From: Chelatococcus sp. HY11
GTDB taxonomy: Bacteria; Pseudomonadota; Alphaproteobacteria; Rhizobiales; Beijerinckiaceae
NCBI RefSeq assembly: GCF_018398335.1
Contig: NZ_JAHBRX010000001.1
Coordinates: 3,340,001-3,404,000, forward strand
Reading direction: 5' to 3'
DNA length: 64,000 nucleotides
In this document: piece after piece, positions 49,720 to 59,388 of the stretch
Layout: each line of letters starts with the position of its first letter
Position numbering within the stretch: position 1 is the stretch's first letter
Made by a program: the position numbers and the translations under genes
The notes under the pieces: model-generated
Told to the model about the DNA's origin: nothing
What the model saw: the letters and a program-made list of their open reading frames with translations, nothing else
Database searches by the model: none

Positions 49720-50067
49720 ATGACTGACGCCGATACAGACGTGCCGACCAACGCCTTTACGCTCGCCGACCTGGCGAAGATCGTCGCGACGCGAGCCCAA
49801 GCGGGGCCTGATCAGTCCTACACGGCCAAGCTGATGGCGAGCCGCCCCGAGGGGCCGGCCAAAAAACTGGGTGAGGAGGCGGTCGAAGTCGTGATCGCCG
49901 CCATGGCGGGCGACCGGCAGGCCCTGACCTATGAGGCAGCAGACCTCATCTATCATCTGCTCGTCGTGCTCGAAGCGGGCGATGTGCGGATCGCCGATGT
50001 TCTAGCCGAGCTGCAGCGTCGCACCGCCCTATCCGGGCTTGCAGAGAAAGCCCAGCGCAAGCGCTGA
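49720..50067 (+). CDS. hisE: Phosphoribosyl-ATP diphosphatase
   Basis: 115 residues, MazG-like all-alpha fold. The metal-binding EExxE region is seen as [14 protein letters not shown], followed by [13 protein letters not shown] with the second acidic pair. Second step of histidine synthesis; separate from HisI, which is not in the window. ATG 49720 with AAGG at 49713-49716 is preferred over an upstream TTG. Confidence 0.94.
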   Translation: MTDADTDVPTNAFTLADLAKIVATRAQAGPDQSYTAKLMASRPEGPAKKLGEEAVEVVIAAMAGDRQALTYEAADLIYHLLVVLEAGDVRIADVLAELQRRTALSGLAEKAQRKR

Positions 50068-50091
50068 CCCCTCGACGACTGGAATCCGTCC

Positions 50092-51066
50092 ATGGATGAT
50101 CGCGTCACCCCATTTCCTGATCTTGAGGCCGAGCTGTCGCCATACCGGGTCTTCCGGCGGGCGGAATGGGCGGCCTTGCGCGCCGATACGCCTCTGACAT
50201 TGACCGCGGATGAGGTCCTGCGCCTGCAGTCCCTCAACGACATCATTTCGTTGTCGGAGGTGTCGGAGATCTACCTCCCCCTGTCGCGCCTGCTCTCGCT
50301 CTATGTGGCGGCGACCCAGGGGCTGTTCCGCGCCACACAGCGCTTTCTGCTCGCCGACGAACAGAGCAAGGTGCCCTATATCATCGGCGTCGCCGGCTCG
50401 GTCGCGGCGGGCAAGTCCACCACCGCCCGCGTGCTGCAGGCCCTGCTCGCGCGCTGGCCGAACACGCCGAAGGTGGATCTCATCACCACCGACGGCTTTC
50501 TCCTGCCCAATGCCGAGCTCCAGCGGCTCGGCCTGATGCAGCGCAAGGGCTTCCCCGAGAGCTACGACACCCAGGCCCTTCTGCGCTTCCTGACGGATAT
50601 CAAGGCCGGCAAGCGGCAGGTCGAGGCGCCGGTCTATTCACATCTCGTGTACGACTTCGTGCCTGGCGAGACGACCGTTGTCGACCGCCCCGACATTCTC
50701 ATCGTCGAGGGGTTGAATGTGCTGCAGCCCGCGCGCCTTCCCCGCGACGGCAAGGCCATCCCGTTCGTGTCCGACTTCTTTGATTTTTCGATCTATGTGG
50801 ACGCGGAAGAGCAGCACCTGCACGACTGGTATGTGAGCCGCTTCATGCGCCTGCGCGAAACGGCCTTCCGCGATCCGAAATCCTACTTCGCGAAATACGC
50901 CGTCGTCTCGCGAGAGGAGGCCCTGACAACCGCTGAAAGCCTCTGGATGGGGATCAACCTGCCGAACCTGCGCGAGAACATCCTGCCGACCCGGCGGCGC
51001 GCCAGCCTCATCCTGAAAAAAGGTGACAGTCACCGCATCGAGGAAGTCGCACTGCGGCGGTTATGA
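50092..51066 (+). CDS. coaA: Type I pantothenate kinase
   Basis: 324 residues. The P-loop is [45 protein letters not shown] and the C-terminal [20 protein letters not shown] are type I CoaA signatures. First step of CoA synthesis, feedback inhibited by CoA in this family. The last gene of the his cluster, 24 nt after hisE; coaE, the final CoA step, lies at 57 kb in the same window. Confidence 0.96.
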   Translation: MDDRVTPFPDLEAELSPYRVFRRAEWAALRADTPLTLTADEVLRLQSLNDIISLSEVSEIYLPLSRLLSLYVAATQGLFRATQRFLLADEQSKVPYIIGVAGSVAAGKSTTARVLQALLARWPNTPKVDLITTDGFLLPNAELQRLGLMQRKGFPESYDTQALLRFLTDIKAGKRQVEAPVYSHLVYDFVPGETTVVDRPDILIVEGLNVLQPARLPRDGKAIPFVSDFFDFSIYVDAEEQHLHDWYVSRFMRLRETAFRDPKSYFAKYAVVSREEALTTAESLWMGINLPNLRENILPTRRRASLILKKGDSHRIEEVALRRL

Positions 51067-51099
51067 GCGCACTCGTCCGGCGTGCGGGCATGCTGAGTT

Positions 51100-51272
51100 T
51101 GGATGGAACCCCGCCGTCATTCCGGGGCCTCGCCTCAGCGAGGAGCCCGGAATCCATGAGCACAAGTCCTGACAAGAAGACGCGTCGGACCATGCCCTCC
51201 TGGTCGACCGTCGTATTCATGGATTCCGGGCTCGGGCCTTTCGTCCTCCCCCGGAATGACACGGTAGTTCCG
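51100..51272. repeat. Long palindromic intergenic repeat, copy B
   Basis: Same architecture as the copy at 25271-25443: the 17-nt arms GAGCCCGGAATCCATGA (51143-51159) and TCATGGATTCCGGGCTC (51217-51233) are perfect and identical to copy A, while the loop has diverged. It fills the convergent gap between coaA (+) and the PfkB gene (-), as copy A fills the folC/trxA gap. Both copies lie between convergent genes, where a terminator role would fit. Confidence 0.85.
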
Positions 51273-51345
51273 TAATTAGTCAACATGCCTTGGGGCCGGG
51301 CCGACCATGCCAAGAGCGCCCTGAATACCTAGGGTCCGCGGCTCT

Positions 51346-52344
51346 TCAGACAGGCAGGCCGTTGTCCAGTGCGCGCTGCTTGAGTTCCTGCTCCGGCCGG
51401 GCGCCGACATGCTGGATCACCTCGCTTGCCGCGAGCGCGCCATGATGGGCGCAGGTGCGCAGGTCGAAGTTGCGCGCGAGGCCGAACAGGAAGCCCGCGG
51501 CGAACTGGTCACCGGCGCCCGTGGTGTCGACGAGCGTCTCGATCGGCACGGCCGGGACAGCGAGCGTCTCCTCGCGGGTCACCACGACGACACCCTTCTC
51601 GGAGCGCGTGACGACGCCAAGCAGGTTTTCCTCGCGCAGATAGGCGAGCGCCGTGTCGAAATCGGCAGTTTGATAGAGGCTGGCGAGCTCCGATTCGTTG
51701 GCAAAAAGGATGTCGACCGCCCCGGTGCGCATCAAGCCACGGAATTCCTCCCGGTAGCGATCGACGCAGAATGAATCCGAGAGGGTTAGCGCGACCTTGC
51801 GGCCAGCCGCGTGCGCAATGCGCCCCGCCTTAACGAAGGCCTCCTTCGCTGGCGGCGGGTCCCACAGGTAGCCTTCGAGATAGACAATCGCTGCGGCGGA
51901 GACGGTGTCCTCGTCGATGTCTGCCGGTGCCAGATCCTGGCTTGCGCCGAGATAGGTGTTCATCGTGCGCTCGCCATCCGGCGTCACGAGGATGAAGCAA
52001 CGCGCCGTGGCGGGACCATCGGCGGCGGGCATCGTCTCGAAATTAATGCCGAGGGCCCGGATATCGTGGGAGAACAATCCGCCAAGCTCATCGCCCTTGA
52101 CCTTGCCGATGAAGGCGGCGGATGCGCCGAGCGAGGCAAGGCCGGCCACGGTGTTGGAGGCGGACCCGCCGGATATGATGGTGGCGGGGCCCATGGCCTG
52201 ATAAAGCGCTTCGGCGCGCGCTTCGTCGATGAGCGTCATCCCGCCCTTGCGCAGATTGTGGGTGAGGAGGAAGTCCTCATCCGTACGAGCAATGACATCG
52301 ACGATCGCATTGCCAATGCCCAGCACGTCATAGCGGCGCGTCAT
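51346..52344 (-). CDS. PfkB-family kinase, adenosine kinase-like
   Basis: 332 residues. N-terminal YDVLGIGNAIVDVIARTDEDFL and the PfkB signature VDTTGAGDQFAAGFLFGL, with the catalytic Asp in DTTGAGDQF. The length and N-terminal motif match alphaproteobacterial adenosine kinases rather than fructokinases or ribokinases. ATG 52344 has AAAGGGA upstream. Adenosine from AhcY would be a natural substrate (inference). Stands alone on the minus strand. Confidence 0.83.
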   Translation of the reverse strand: MTRRYDVLGIGNAIVDVIARTDEDFLLTHNLRKGGMTLIDEARAEALYQAMGPATIISGGSASNTVAGLASLGASAAFIGKVKGDELGGLFSHDIRALGINFETMPAADGPATARCFILVTPDGERTMNTYLGASQDLAPADIDEDTVSAAAIVYLEGYLWDPPPAKEAFVKAGRIAHAAGRKVALTLSDSFCVDRYREEFRGLMRTGAVDILFANESELASLYQTADFDTALAYLREENLLGVVTRSEKGVVVVTREETLAVPAVPIETLVDTTGAGDQFAAGFLFGLARNFDLRTCAHHGALAASEVIQHVGARPEQELKQRALDNGLPV

Positions 52345-52486
52345 CCATTTCCCTTTCGAGCCTGGAGAAAGCCCGCTGCTGCGGACTGGCTCCACTTAAA
52401 CAAGCGGCGAGCACATGTGCCCTCTGGCCGCGCACTAAGCATCGCCCCGCGTGAGGGGTCAAGCGCGACCACGTGGATCCAACGGC

Positions 52487-52906
52487 TCACTCGGAGGCAG
52501 GTGTATCGGGGGCAGATTTCTCTGAGCTTTGCGTGGCAGGGCCCGCATCCTCGTCTCGCTCTCCCAGGATAAGGAGCAGCCGCCGGACCTGCACTGGCGG
52601 CAGGGCTCCGATGTCCCTTGCCAGTCGATTGGCGAGAAGCGTTGCCTCCGGGCTGAGGCCCGCGGTGTCGATCACGATGCGGGGATGGGAGAGTTCGGCG
52701 AGCCTGAGGAGTTCGTCCGCCTCGTCCCAGATGATGTTGAAATACTGCAGGATGGACTGCATCAACGCCCAGGTCGGCCGGCCGCGCCGGCCATGCTCCA
52801 GTGCCGAAAGATAAGCGCTGGAGACGTCGAGAGCGTCCGCCATATCCTTCAGGGTGACGCCGCGCTCCCGCCGCAGCTCTCGAATGCGCGCACCGAAGGG
52901 GGTCAC
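52487..52906 (-). CDS. XRE-family helix-turn-helix protein
   Basis: 139 residues with an HTH_3 domain at about 3-62 (PFGARIRELRRERGVTLKDMADALDVSSAYLSALEHGRRGRPTWALMQ), then a helical region that mentions no known ligand-binding fold. The GTG start at 52906 overlaps the smr stop (GTGA), so it is the last gene of the timA-mltA-smr-XRE operon. Its targets are unknown; the same linkage is common in rhizobia. Confidence 0.85.
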   Translation of the reverse strand: MTPFGARIRELRRERGVTLKDMADALDVSSAYLSALEHGRRGRPTWALMQSILQYFNIIWDEADELLRLAELSHPRIVIDTAGLSPEATLLANRLARDIGALPPVQVRRLLLILGERDEDAGPATQSSEKSAPDTPASE

Positions 52907-53553
52907 GGCCGCGTCTCCCGGCTTCGGCGCAGGCGCACATAAAGCGCGCCCGTGCCGCCGTGATGCCGACCGGCCTCCCCGTAACCCAGAACGACCGATC
53001 GCAATTCCGGTGAGGCCAGCCACTGCGGAACCAGCCGGCGCAGGACGCCGCGCTCACCGAACATCAGGTCATCACCGACCTCGCCACCTCCCTTGCCGGT
53101 GACAACCACGACGACGCGCTTCTGCTCACGCTGAGCCCTGCGGACAAAGCCGATCAGCGCCGCGTGCGCTTCCATCTGCCGCATGCCGTGGAGATCGAGC
53201 ACAGCCTCGATGGCCTCCGTTCCGCGCCGAAGCGCGAGCCGCTGCCGCCGTTCCAGCGGCGCGAGCGGCGGGATCTTTGGGGCTGGGACTTTGGGAGCGG
53301 CAGGCTTCTGTGGCGCGGTCTTGGCAGTTGTCTTCTTGCCTCCGCTCTTGGCTCCGAGTTTATCCGCAAGCTGCTGCGTGGCCTTCACGATGTCTTTTGA
53401 TTCGGCCCCGGATTGATCGCCAGCGTCAGCGGGGGCCTCGTCGGGCGGTATGGCCGGTATGGCCCGTCCCGGCAGGGGTTTCACGCTTTTCACCACATGG
53501 TGCCAAAGCGTTATCTCTTCCTTGTCGAGCGTCCGGCCGCGCCGGCGTCTCAT
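52903..53553 (-). CDS. Smr-domain protein
   Basis: 216 residues. A linker rich in Lys/Ala/Pro (about residues 35-100, KTTAKTAPQKPAAPKVPAPK-type) precedes the C-terminal Smr domain with the LDLHGM motif and the GKG-containing VVVVVTGKGGGEVGD loop. The Smr domain has nuclease or RNA-binding activity in other proteins; this single-domain form (SmrA-like, YdaL-like) is of unknown substrate. ATG overlaps the mltA stop (ATGA). Confidence 0.88.
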   Translation of the reverse strand: MRRRRGRTLDKEEITLWHHVVKSVKPLPGRAIPAIPPDEAPADAGDQSGAESKDIVKATQQLADKLGAKSGGKKTTAKTAPQKPAAPKVPAPKIPPLAPLERRQRLALRRGTEAIEAVLDLHGMRQMEAHAALIGFVRRAQREQKRVVVVVTGKGGGEVGDDLMFGERGVLRRLVPQWLASPELRSVVLGYGEAGRHHGGTGALYVRLRRSRETRP

Positions 53554-54782
53554 CGCCCCGCTCCACCGGGCCGCCGGGTCGTTTCGCGCGGCAGCAGAAC
53601 AACAAACCGGCCTGGATGGCGGATCAACCCCGCCTTGTCCCCGGCGGCGGGGCCGCTTCCAAAGAAGATGTCGCCCCGCGCCGGCCCCAGTATGGCCGAG
53701 CCCGTATCCTGCGCGATCATCAACTTACGGAACTTTGCCGTGCTTTCATCCGGACGCGGCAGCTCCGCGTCGATCCAGAACGGCAGGCCGTAAGACCAGA
53801 GGTTGCGATCGATCGCGAGACTGCGCCCGGGTACGAGCTGGACGGATGACCCGCCGAGCGGTCCTCGTCTGGGATCGAGCTCGTCCGCGACACGGAAGAA
53901 AATATAGGAGCGGTTCTGCCGCATCAGCCGTCGGCCGGCATCCGGATTCGCCTTGAGCCAGGCGACCAGTTTGGGCGTATTGAGCTCCGCAGGTGGCAGC
54001 CCCGTCTCGAGGGCGACCATGCGACCGAGCGAACTATAGGGCTGTCCATTGCGGGCGGCGTAGGCGAGCCGGATGATGCTGCCATCATCGATTCGCACCC
54101 GAACCGACCCTTGCACATGGGCGAGAAAGGCGTCGATTGGGTCAAGATACGCCAGTGGCCGCGCCTTCGCGCCAAGCGCGCCATCCTCGATTGCCGCCCG
54201 GTCCGGATATGGCTCGAGACCCGACGCCGTTCGCCGCGCGGCCGTGAGCGCGGCATGCGGCTCCGGCAGACGCTCGCCGTCGGCGAGGGTGACGAGGTCG
54301 TCGGGGCGGGCGAGAAGAGGCGCCGAGAAGATCGCGTCGGGGGCCAGCCGCCCGCGATACTCCGGCTCGAAATAGCCAGTGAGGAAGCCGTGGCCCTGCG
54401 ACGGCACGACCTGGAAAGCCGCGAAATTATGTTCGAAGAAACGGCGCGCTGCCGCCTGGGTTTTCGGAGGGTGCTTCAGCGCGCGCCGGCAGATGCCGAC
54501 CAGCCCCCGCGACGAAGGGGTGATCCATCGCTGTTCGCCCGTACCCTTGCGGATCGCCTCGCAAGATCGCAGGAATGTCTTGAAGGCGGCTCTGTGATCG
54601 TCCGCGCGCCAGCCACCCAGATCGTGAAAGGCCACCGGCTCAAGGCGGGCGCCGGCCACCTCCCGAGGCGTCGCCGAAAAGGCAGGCAGCAACCCCGCGC
54701 ATGCCAGGAACCCGGCCGCCGCGAGGGCGGTGAGAGAACGCCTCGCAATCCTGATCCGCTCGGACCCGATGCCACGCCGCAC
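53550..54782 (-). CDS. mltA: Membrane-bound lytic murein transglycosylase A
   Basis: About 410 residues. An N-terminal signal-like stretch (ARRSLTALAAAGFLACAGLLPAFSA), then the MltA domain (GFLTGYFEPEYRGRL) and the 3D domain with its three conserved Asp (IAQDTGSAILGPARGDIFFG). There is a Cys in the hydrophobic stretch but no clear lipobox, so lipoprotein status is doubtful. It cleaves glycan strands to 1,6-anhydromuropeptides, products that an AmgK/MurU pathway could recycle. The start GTG 54782 is just after the timA stop; it is a guess among weak starts. Confidence 0.88.
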   Translation of the reverse strand: MRRGIGSERIRIARRSLTALAAAGFLACAGLLPAFSATPREVAGARLEPVAFHDLGGWRADDHRAAFKTFLRSCEAIRKGTGEQRWITPSSRGLVGICRRALKHPPKTQAAARRFFEHNFAAFQVVPSQGHGFLTGYFEPEYRGRLAPDAIFSAPLLARPDDLVTLADGERLPEPHAALTAARRTASGLEPYPDRAAIEDGALGAKARPLAYLDPIDAFLAHVQGSVRVRIDDGSIIRLAYAARNGQPYSSLGRMVALETGLPPAELNTPKLVAWLKANPDAGRRLMRQNRSYIFFRVADELDPRRGPLGGSSVQLVPGRSLAIDRNLWSYGLPFWIDAELPRPDESTAKFRKLMIAQDTGSAILGPARGDIFFGSGPAAGDKAGLIRHPGRFVVLLPRETTRRPGGAGR

Positions 54783-54795
54783 GGCACCGGACCCG

Positions 54796-55515
54796 TTACT
54801 GCGCCGCTTCGGTCGCGACCAGCTGCCAGTTCGGATCGCGGCCACCCAGGGTGCGCGCGAAGGTCCAGACATCCGTGACCGTGACGACCGTCTCAGCGCT
54901 GCCGTCGACGACGGTGCCCGCGGCATCCCGCGTGGCCGTGATGAGCTTCGAGGTGAAGCGCACCGTTGCCTGCGCCAGCTTGCCCTTGAGGTCCACTGCG
55001 AGAAGGTCGGCGCCGTCGATCGAGACAAACGTGGTCTCGATCTTCTCGCCACGCTTTTCGCGTTCGCCGATTTCCCGATCGAACCCTTCAAAAACCTCCT
55101 TCGAGAGAAGGCCCTTGAGGCTCTTGCGGTCGCCCTGGGCGAAAGCCATCACGATCATCTCGTAGGCCATCTTGGCGCCGCTGAGGAATTCCTGCGGATT
55201 GAAGCTCGGCTCAGCCCGGACAACGGCATCGAGGCCCGCCGCCAGCGGCGTCCCTGCCTCCGCGATGCCTTTCCAGCGATTGGGGTTTGCCTCGGCGCCC
55301 GAGCCGGTGTCATTGGCCGCGCCGGGCAGGCGCACCACATTGTCACCGTTCGAACTCCCGTTCGCGGGCTTCATCGGCGGATCGCGGCGCGCGAAAGGAT
55401 CCTGCGGGGGGCGCTCATTGCCCGTCCGCTGGCCAAGCACCGAGCGGAGGCGCCAGATCACGAACACCGCGAGCGCGAGGAAGACTATAGTCGTTACGTC
55501 GAAACCGTCTTGCAT
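54796..55515 (-). CDS. Tim44/TimA-domain protein
   Basis: 239 residues. A single N-terminal membrane helix (TTIVFLALAVFVIWRLRSVLG), a variable linker, and a Tim44 domain with the NPQEFLSGAKMAYEMIVMAFAQGD and DVWTFARTL segments. Homologous to the matrix-side motor component of the mitochondrial protein import; the bacterial TimA role is unclear but it is thought to act at the inner membrane. It heads the timA-mltA-smr-XRE run, upstream of secB on the other strand. Confidence 0.88.
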   Translation of the reverse strand: MQDGFDVTTIVFLALAVFVIWRLRSVLGQRTGNERPPQDPFARRDPPMKPANGSSNGDNVVRLPGAANDTGSGAEANPNRWKGIAEAGTPLAAGLDAVVRAEPSFNPQEFLSGAKMAYEMIVMAFAQGDRKSLKGLLSKEVFEGFDREIGEREKRGEKIETTFVSIDGADLLAVDLKGKLAQATVRFTSKLITATRDAAGTVVDGSAETVVTVTDVWTFARTLGGRDPNWQLVATEAAQ

Positions 55516-55889
55516 GGCTATCAGTCGTCTCGTGCTCGTACCCCGGCGTCAAGTCCCACGGTTCGATTCATAGCCACAAAGACCATCCCTGTCCGATACC
55601 GCTTGATAGATATGGGGCCTTGCGCTCGTAACATCCACCGTTGCGGCAAACAAGAGATGGGTGCCTCACAAGGGCGCGGGATTGGGATTATCGTGCCTTG
55701 TCGGTGACCAGCTTTCCATGCTAGCCCCCAGCGACTGGAGCTGGGAATGCAGCAAGGCTTCGGTGGTCCATTCAGAACGGCCCGGTTCCGACAGGGATCC
55801 GTCGCCGGTCGACGAGTCCCGGTCCGGGGAGCGCGGATGCCTTCCGGAACCTTAGTTTCCATCATCCGTATATCCGGAGAAGTTTTTCC
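55516..55889. other. 374-bp divergent gap between timA and secB
   Basis: I see no credible gene. fxsA, commonly found between timA and secB in relatives, is absent. The region must carry the promoters for both transcripts. A short purine-rich AAGTTTTTCC leads into the secB ATG, with GGAGAAG at 55874-55880 serving as ribosome-binding site. Confidence 0.6.
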
Positions 55890-56378
55890 ATGAGCGACAT
55901 CTCAACCAACGGCACCGGCGCCCCGGCCGATACCACGCCCTCGCTGAACGCGCTCGCGCAATATATCAAGGACTTGTCCTTCGAGAACCCGAATGCCCCG
56001 CGCTCGCTGACGCCGCAGCAGCAGGGTCCGGAAATCTCGATCCAGGTCAATGTTGGCGCCAACCAGCTCGCCGAAACCGATTTCGAGGTCGACCTCACCC
56101 TCGAGGGCAAGGCCACCATCGGCAATGACGTTCTGTTCGTCTTTGAGCTCGTCTATGGCGGCGTGTTCCGCCTGCGCAACATCCCGCAGGAGCACCTGCA
56201 TCCGACCGTCATGATCGAATGCCCGCGCCTGCTTTTCCCGTTTGCCCGGCAGATCGTGGCGGACAGCGTGCGCAACGGCGGTTTTCCACCCCTGTTCATC
56301 GACCCGATCGATTTCGCAGCGCTCTATCGCCAGAAGCTTTCGGAAGTGCAGCCGCAGCAGCCGGCCGCGCAGGCCTGA
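55890..56378 (+). CDS. secB: Protein-export chaperone SecB
   Basis: 162 residues, tetrameric chaperone family. Core signatures: [38 protein letters not shown] and [37 protein letters not shown]. Holds precursor proteins unfolded for SecA. The C-terminal tail is Gln/Pro/Ala-rich and the SecA-binding zinc-less type is typical of alphaproteobacteria. Next to dnaQ and timA, a conserved origin-proximal arrangement. Confidence 0.95.
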   Translation: MSDISTNGTGAPADTTPSLNALAQYIKDLSFENPNAPRSLTPQQQGPEISIQVNVGANQLAETDFEVDLTLEGKATIGNDVLFVFELVYGGVFRLRNIPQEHLHPTVMIECPRLLFPFARQIVADSVRNGGFPPLFIDPIDFAALYRQKLSEVQPQQPAAQA

Positions 56379-56433
56379 TAACGGCCTCGGGCTCTCAAAC
56401 CCGTTTGCAGCGCACCGGGCCGCCGGAAGTTAT

Positions 56434-56508
56434 CCCTCCCCCCTTGGGGGCCCCAAGGCGCTCCCTTGGGGGGAGGTTGGCCTCGCGCCAACGAGGGCGG
56501 GGCGGGGT
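56434..56508. repeat. GC-rich REP-like element between secB and dnaQ
   Basis: Outer arms CCTCCCCCC (56435-56443) and GGGGGGAGG (56468-56476), then CCTCG/CGAGG (56481-56485 / 56492-56496) and a trailing GGGCGGGGTG. Same family as 42882-43005. It fills the convergent gap and may double as a transcription-end structure. Confidence 0.82.
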
Positions 56509-56558
56509 GCCCAGGTCAGAAGATCGATACTCCCGCCGGGCATTAAAATCACTTCTCC

Positions 56559-57269
56559 TCAAGCGTCCGAGATCACGCCATAGCGCGTCCAGATCGCTGC
56601 CTCGCCCAAGCCAGTCACAAAGTTGCGATGAGCCTCGCGTTCGGCGTCGCTGAGGCGCGACGGAAGCGGCTCCGGCCGCTGCATGGCTCTTAACGCTCCC
56701 TCGGCGATCGTGACGGCGGCACGTGCCGCACCGGCGACGGCGAGCCCCAGATCCGTCTGCCGGCCGCCGATAAGCTCCAGATAAACATCCGCCAGAATTT
56801 CAGAATCGAGCAGGGCGCCGTGCTTCGTGCGACGCGAGTTGTCGATGCCATAACGCGAACACAACGCATCGAGGCTGTTTTGCCCACCAGGATGCTTGCG
56901 GCGCGCAAGCATCAGTGTGTCGATGACATTGGCCGCTTCGATGCGCGGGAAGCCCAGCCGGGTGAGTTCAGAATCCAGAAAACCGACGTCGAAGGACGCG
57001 TTGTGAATCACGAGATGCGCGTCTGCGATGAATGCGACGAACTCCGCGGCCACGTCCTGAAACAGTGGCTTGTCGGACAGAAACTCGTTGGACAGTCCGT
57101 GCACGTCAAAGGCGGCCGGAGCGACCGGATATTGCGGATTGATGTATTTGTGAAAAGTACGGCCCGTTGGCAGATGGTTGATGAGCTCGACGGCGCCGAT
57201 CTCGACAATCCGGTCCCCGGTGAGATGATCAAGGCCGGTCGTTTCCGTGTCGAGTACGATTTCACGCAT
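56559..57269 (-). CDS. dnaQ: DNA polymerase III subunit epsilon
   Basis: 236 residues, DEDDh exonuclease: Exo I VLDTETTGL, Exo II HNASFDVGFLD, Exo III HGALLDSEILADVYLEL. The C-terminal tail binds the alpha subunit. Proofreads during replication. ATG 57269 lies 4 nt after the coaE stop. Conserved origin-side order ppsR-maf-aroE-coaE-dnaQ. Confidence 0.95.
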   Translation of the reverse strand: MREIVLDTETTGLDHLTGDRIVEIGAVELINHLPTGRTFHKYINPQYPVAPAAFDVHGLSNEFLSDKPLFQDVAAEFVAFIADAHLVIHNASFDVGFLDSELTRLGFPRIEAANVIDTLMLARRKHPGGQNSLDALCSRYGIDNSRRTKHGALLDSEILADVYLELIGGRQTDLGLAVAGAARAAVTIAEGALRAMQRPEPLPSRLSDAEREAHRNFVTGLGEAAIWTRYGVISDA

Positions 57270-57273
57270 CAAA

Positions 57274-57879
57274 TCAGTCCCGTCGCTCGCTTGTCCGCGC
57301 CATGATGTTAGCAATGATCACGTCGATCTGAGCTTCCGCCTCCGCCAATCCGCGCCCGGTGTCCACAATGAAATCCGCCCGTCGCCGTTTCTCGGCGTCG
57401 GGAAGTTGTTTCACGTGAATCATCGCGAATCGTTCCGGCGTCATGCCCGGGCGCGCCAGAACCCGCTCACGCTGGATTTCGGGCGATGCGGTCACCACCA
57501 GAACCGCGTCGCAGTCCTTCTCCGCGCCCGTCTCATAGAGAAGCGGAATATCGAAGACCATCAGCGCCGCACCAGACCGCCGCGCCTCTTCCAGAAGGGC
57601 GTCCCTGTCCGCCCGGACGAGCGGGTGAATGATCTTTTCCAGTCTGGCCATACGCTCAGGATGGCCGATGACTTGAGCACCGAGCTTTGCCCGGTCAACC
57701 GCGCCGTCGGTCGTGGTGCCCGGAAAAGCCTCCTCGACCAGGGGCGCCGCCGCACCCCGATATAAGCGGTGAACCGCCTCGTCGGAATCATGTACGGGTA
57801 TTCCCCGTGCCCTGAACATCGCGGCCGTGGTGGACTTGCCCATGCCGATCGAGCCGGTGAGGCCAAGGATAAAGGTCAT
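57274..57879 (-). CDS. coaE: Dephospho-CoA kinase
   Basis: 201 residues from ATG 57879 (GTG 57888, overlapping the aroE stop, is an alternative). P-loop [13 protein letters not shown] at the start, [12 protein letters not shown] and the [20 protein letters not shown] region are CoaE motifs. Final step of CoA synthesis. The segment coding IHVKQLP contains a parS-like site. Confidence 0.93.
   Translation of the reverse strand: MTFILGLTGSIGMGKSTTAAMFRARGIPVHDSDEAVHRLYRGAAAPLVEEAFPGTTTDGAVDRAKLGAQVIGHPERMARLEKIIHPLVRADRDALLEEARRSGAALMVFDIPLLYETGAEKDCDAVLVVTASPEIQRERVLARPGMTPERFAMIHVKQLPDAEKRRRADFIVDTGRGLAEAEAQIDVIIANIMARTSERRD
57407..57422. promoter_or_regulatory. parS-like centromere site 2 (ParB binding), inside coaE
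   Basis: TGTTTCACGTGAATCA matches TGTTTCACGTGAAACA at 15 of 16 positions (T for A at position 14), including the perfect TTTCACGTGAA core. It lies within the coaE coding sequence about 3 kb from the putative origin. Intragenic parS sites are common near bacterial origins. Confidence 0.72.
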
Positions 57880-57884
57880 ACCGC

Positions 57885-58754
57885 TCACGCCGCCGGATAG
57901 TGCCGCAGAACGTCGGCCTCGATATGATCCCGCAGCCTCGGCGTTACGCGGGGCAATATCCCGAACCAGCGCTCAAAACCTGGAACCGCCTGATGCAGAA
58001 GCATGCCAAGCCCATCTACACCGAGAATGCCGCGCGTCCGTGCCTGGGCCAAGAGCTCGGTCTCGAGGGGAACATAGACGATATCATTGACGACGGCGTT
58101 GACCGACAACCCTGAAAGGTCGATCGCGAGCCGGTCCTGGCCGAACATGCCGAGCGAGGTGGCATTCACGAGAAGCCTGATCTGCGGCAGAAGCTTTCCG
58201 ATATCCTGCCAGGGCGTCACTTCCACTTGGCCGTTGGATGAACCTTTGAACCGCTCCGCCAGAGCTTCCGCCCGGCCGGAGCTGCGATTGGCGATCACCA
58301 CGCGTTGGACGCCCCGGGTCAGCAAAGCATAGACCACAGCCTTGGCGGCACCACCGGCGCCCAGAACCAATGCGACCTCCGTGCGGGCATCCCAGCCCGG
58401 CGCGCCTTCGTCCAAATTGCCGAGAAAACCCGCGACGTCGGTATTGTCGCCGCAGAGCTCACCTTCCTCGTTCAACCAGAGCGTGTTGGCCGCACCGAGA
58501 GCCACGGCGGTATCACTGAGATGAACGATGTGAGGGACGACCGCTTCCTTGTGTGGAACCGTGACATTCGCCCCGACGTATCCTCGCTCCGTCAGGTTCG
58601 TCACAAAGGCGGCCACATCGTCTGGCGCCACATCCACCTTCTCATAGGCACCGGCCAACCCATGCTCCAGGAGCCAGTGGCCATGAATAAGCGGCGAGCG
58701 GGAATGACCGATGGGATGGCCGATAACACAGGCCTTGGGCAGAGTAGCTGACAT
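57885..58754 (-). CDS. aroE: Shikimate dehydrogenase
   Basis: 289 residues. Shikimate-binding [17 protein letters not shown], catalytic Lys/Asp in [10 protein letters not shown] and GDNTDVAGF, and the NADP-binding [15 protein letters not shown]. Fourth step of the shikimate pathway, feeding the trp genes at 20 kb among others. ATG 58754; upstream in-frame codons overlap maf. Its stop lies next to the coaE start. Confidence 0.95.
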   Translation of the reverse strand: MSATLPKACVIGHPIGHSRSPLIHGHWLLEHGLAGAYEKVDVAPDDVAAFVTNLTERGYVGANVTVPHKEAVVPHIVHLSDTAVALGAANTLWLNEEGELCGDNTDVAGFLGNLDEGAPGWDARTEVALVLGAGGAAKAVVYALLTRGVQRVVIANRSSGRAEALAERFKGSSNGQVEVTPWQDIGKLLPQIRLLVNATSLGMFGQDRLAIDLSGLSVNAVVNDIVYVPLETELLAQARTRGILGVDGLGMLLHQAVPGFERWFGILPRVTPRLRDHIEADVLRHYPAA

Positions 58755-58767
58755 CGGTCGGTTCCTA

Positions 58768-59388
58768 TCAAGCGAGCACGGCTTCGCGGCGCAACGCCGG
58801 AAGGATCGAGAGCAGGGGCAGACCGAGAATGGTGAAATGATCCCCGGTGATCGCCGTGAACAGGTGGACACCCAGCCCCTCGAGCTGATAGCCACCCACG
58901 CTGCGAGTCACTGCTTCCCCTGCGGCTGCGAGATAGCGCGAGACGAATGCCGCGTCCATGGCGCGCATGGTGAGCGCGGCACTTGATACGGTCTTGAAGA
59001 CGATCTCTCCATCCCGCGCCAGCGCCGCTGCGGCATGGAGATGATGCGTGCGTCCGGCGAGATCCATCAACTGGCGATGCGCGGCCTCCCTGTCGCCGGG
59101 CTTGGAGAAGGATGTCCCCTCACAATCCAGCGTCTGGTCTCCTCCAAGCACGAGCCGCCCCGGATGGCGTTGGCTGACCGCAAGCGCTTTGGCGCAGGCA
59201 AGGCTCAAGGCCACATCTCGTGGCGAGGCGCCGGCCGCCTTGAGTGGCGCCTCGATAGCGCGTTCATCGACCGCCGGATCCTCCGTTTCCACGGGAATTC
59301 CCGCCGCATCGACGAGAGCGCGCCGTGTCGCGCTGGTTGATGCCAGGATCAGCGGCGCGGGCGAGAGCCAGAGGTTCGACGCTATCAT
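58768..59388 (-). CDS. maf: Maf-family nucleotide pyrophosphatase
   Basis: 206 residues. N-terminal LILASTSATRRALVDAAGI is the Maf signature and GGDQTLDCEGTSFSKP holds the catalytic Asp. The protein SVGGYQLEGLGVHLF motif matches the YhdE/YceF group. Members hydrolyse dTTP, UTP or modified nucleotides; which is not visible here. ATG overlaps the ppsR stop (ATGA). Confidence 0.92.
   Translation of the reverse strand: MIASNLWLSPAPLILASTSATRRALVDAAGIPVETEDPAVDERAIEAPLKAAGASPRDVALSLACAKALAVSQRHPGRLVLGGDQTLDCEGTSFSKPGDREAAHRQLMDLAGRTHHLHAAAALARDGEIVFKTVSSAALTMRAMDAAFVSRYLAAAGEAVTRSVGGYQLEGLGVHLFTAITGDHFTILGLPLLSILPALRREAVLA

Noticed and set aside
55661-55855. 64-residue frame between timA and secB as a possible small protein
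   Set aside because: No ribosome-binding site or recognisable motif; it may be chance in a gap that should hold promoters.
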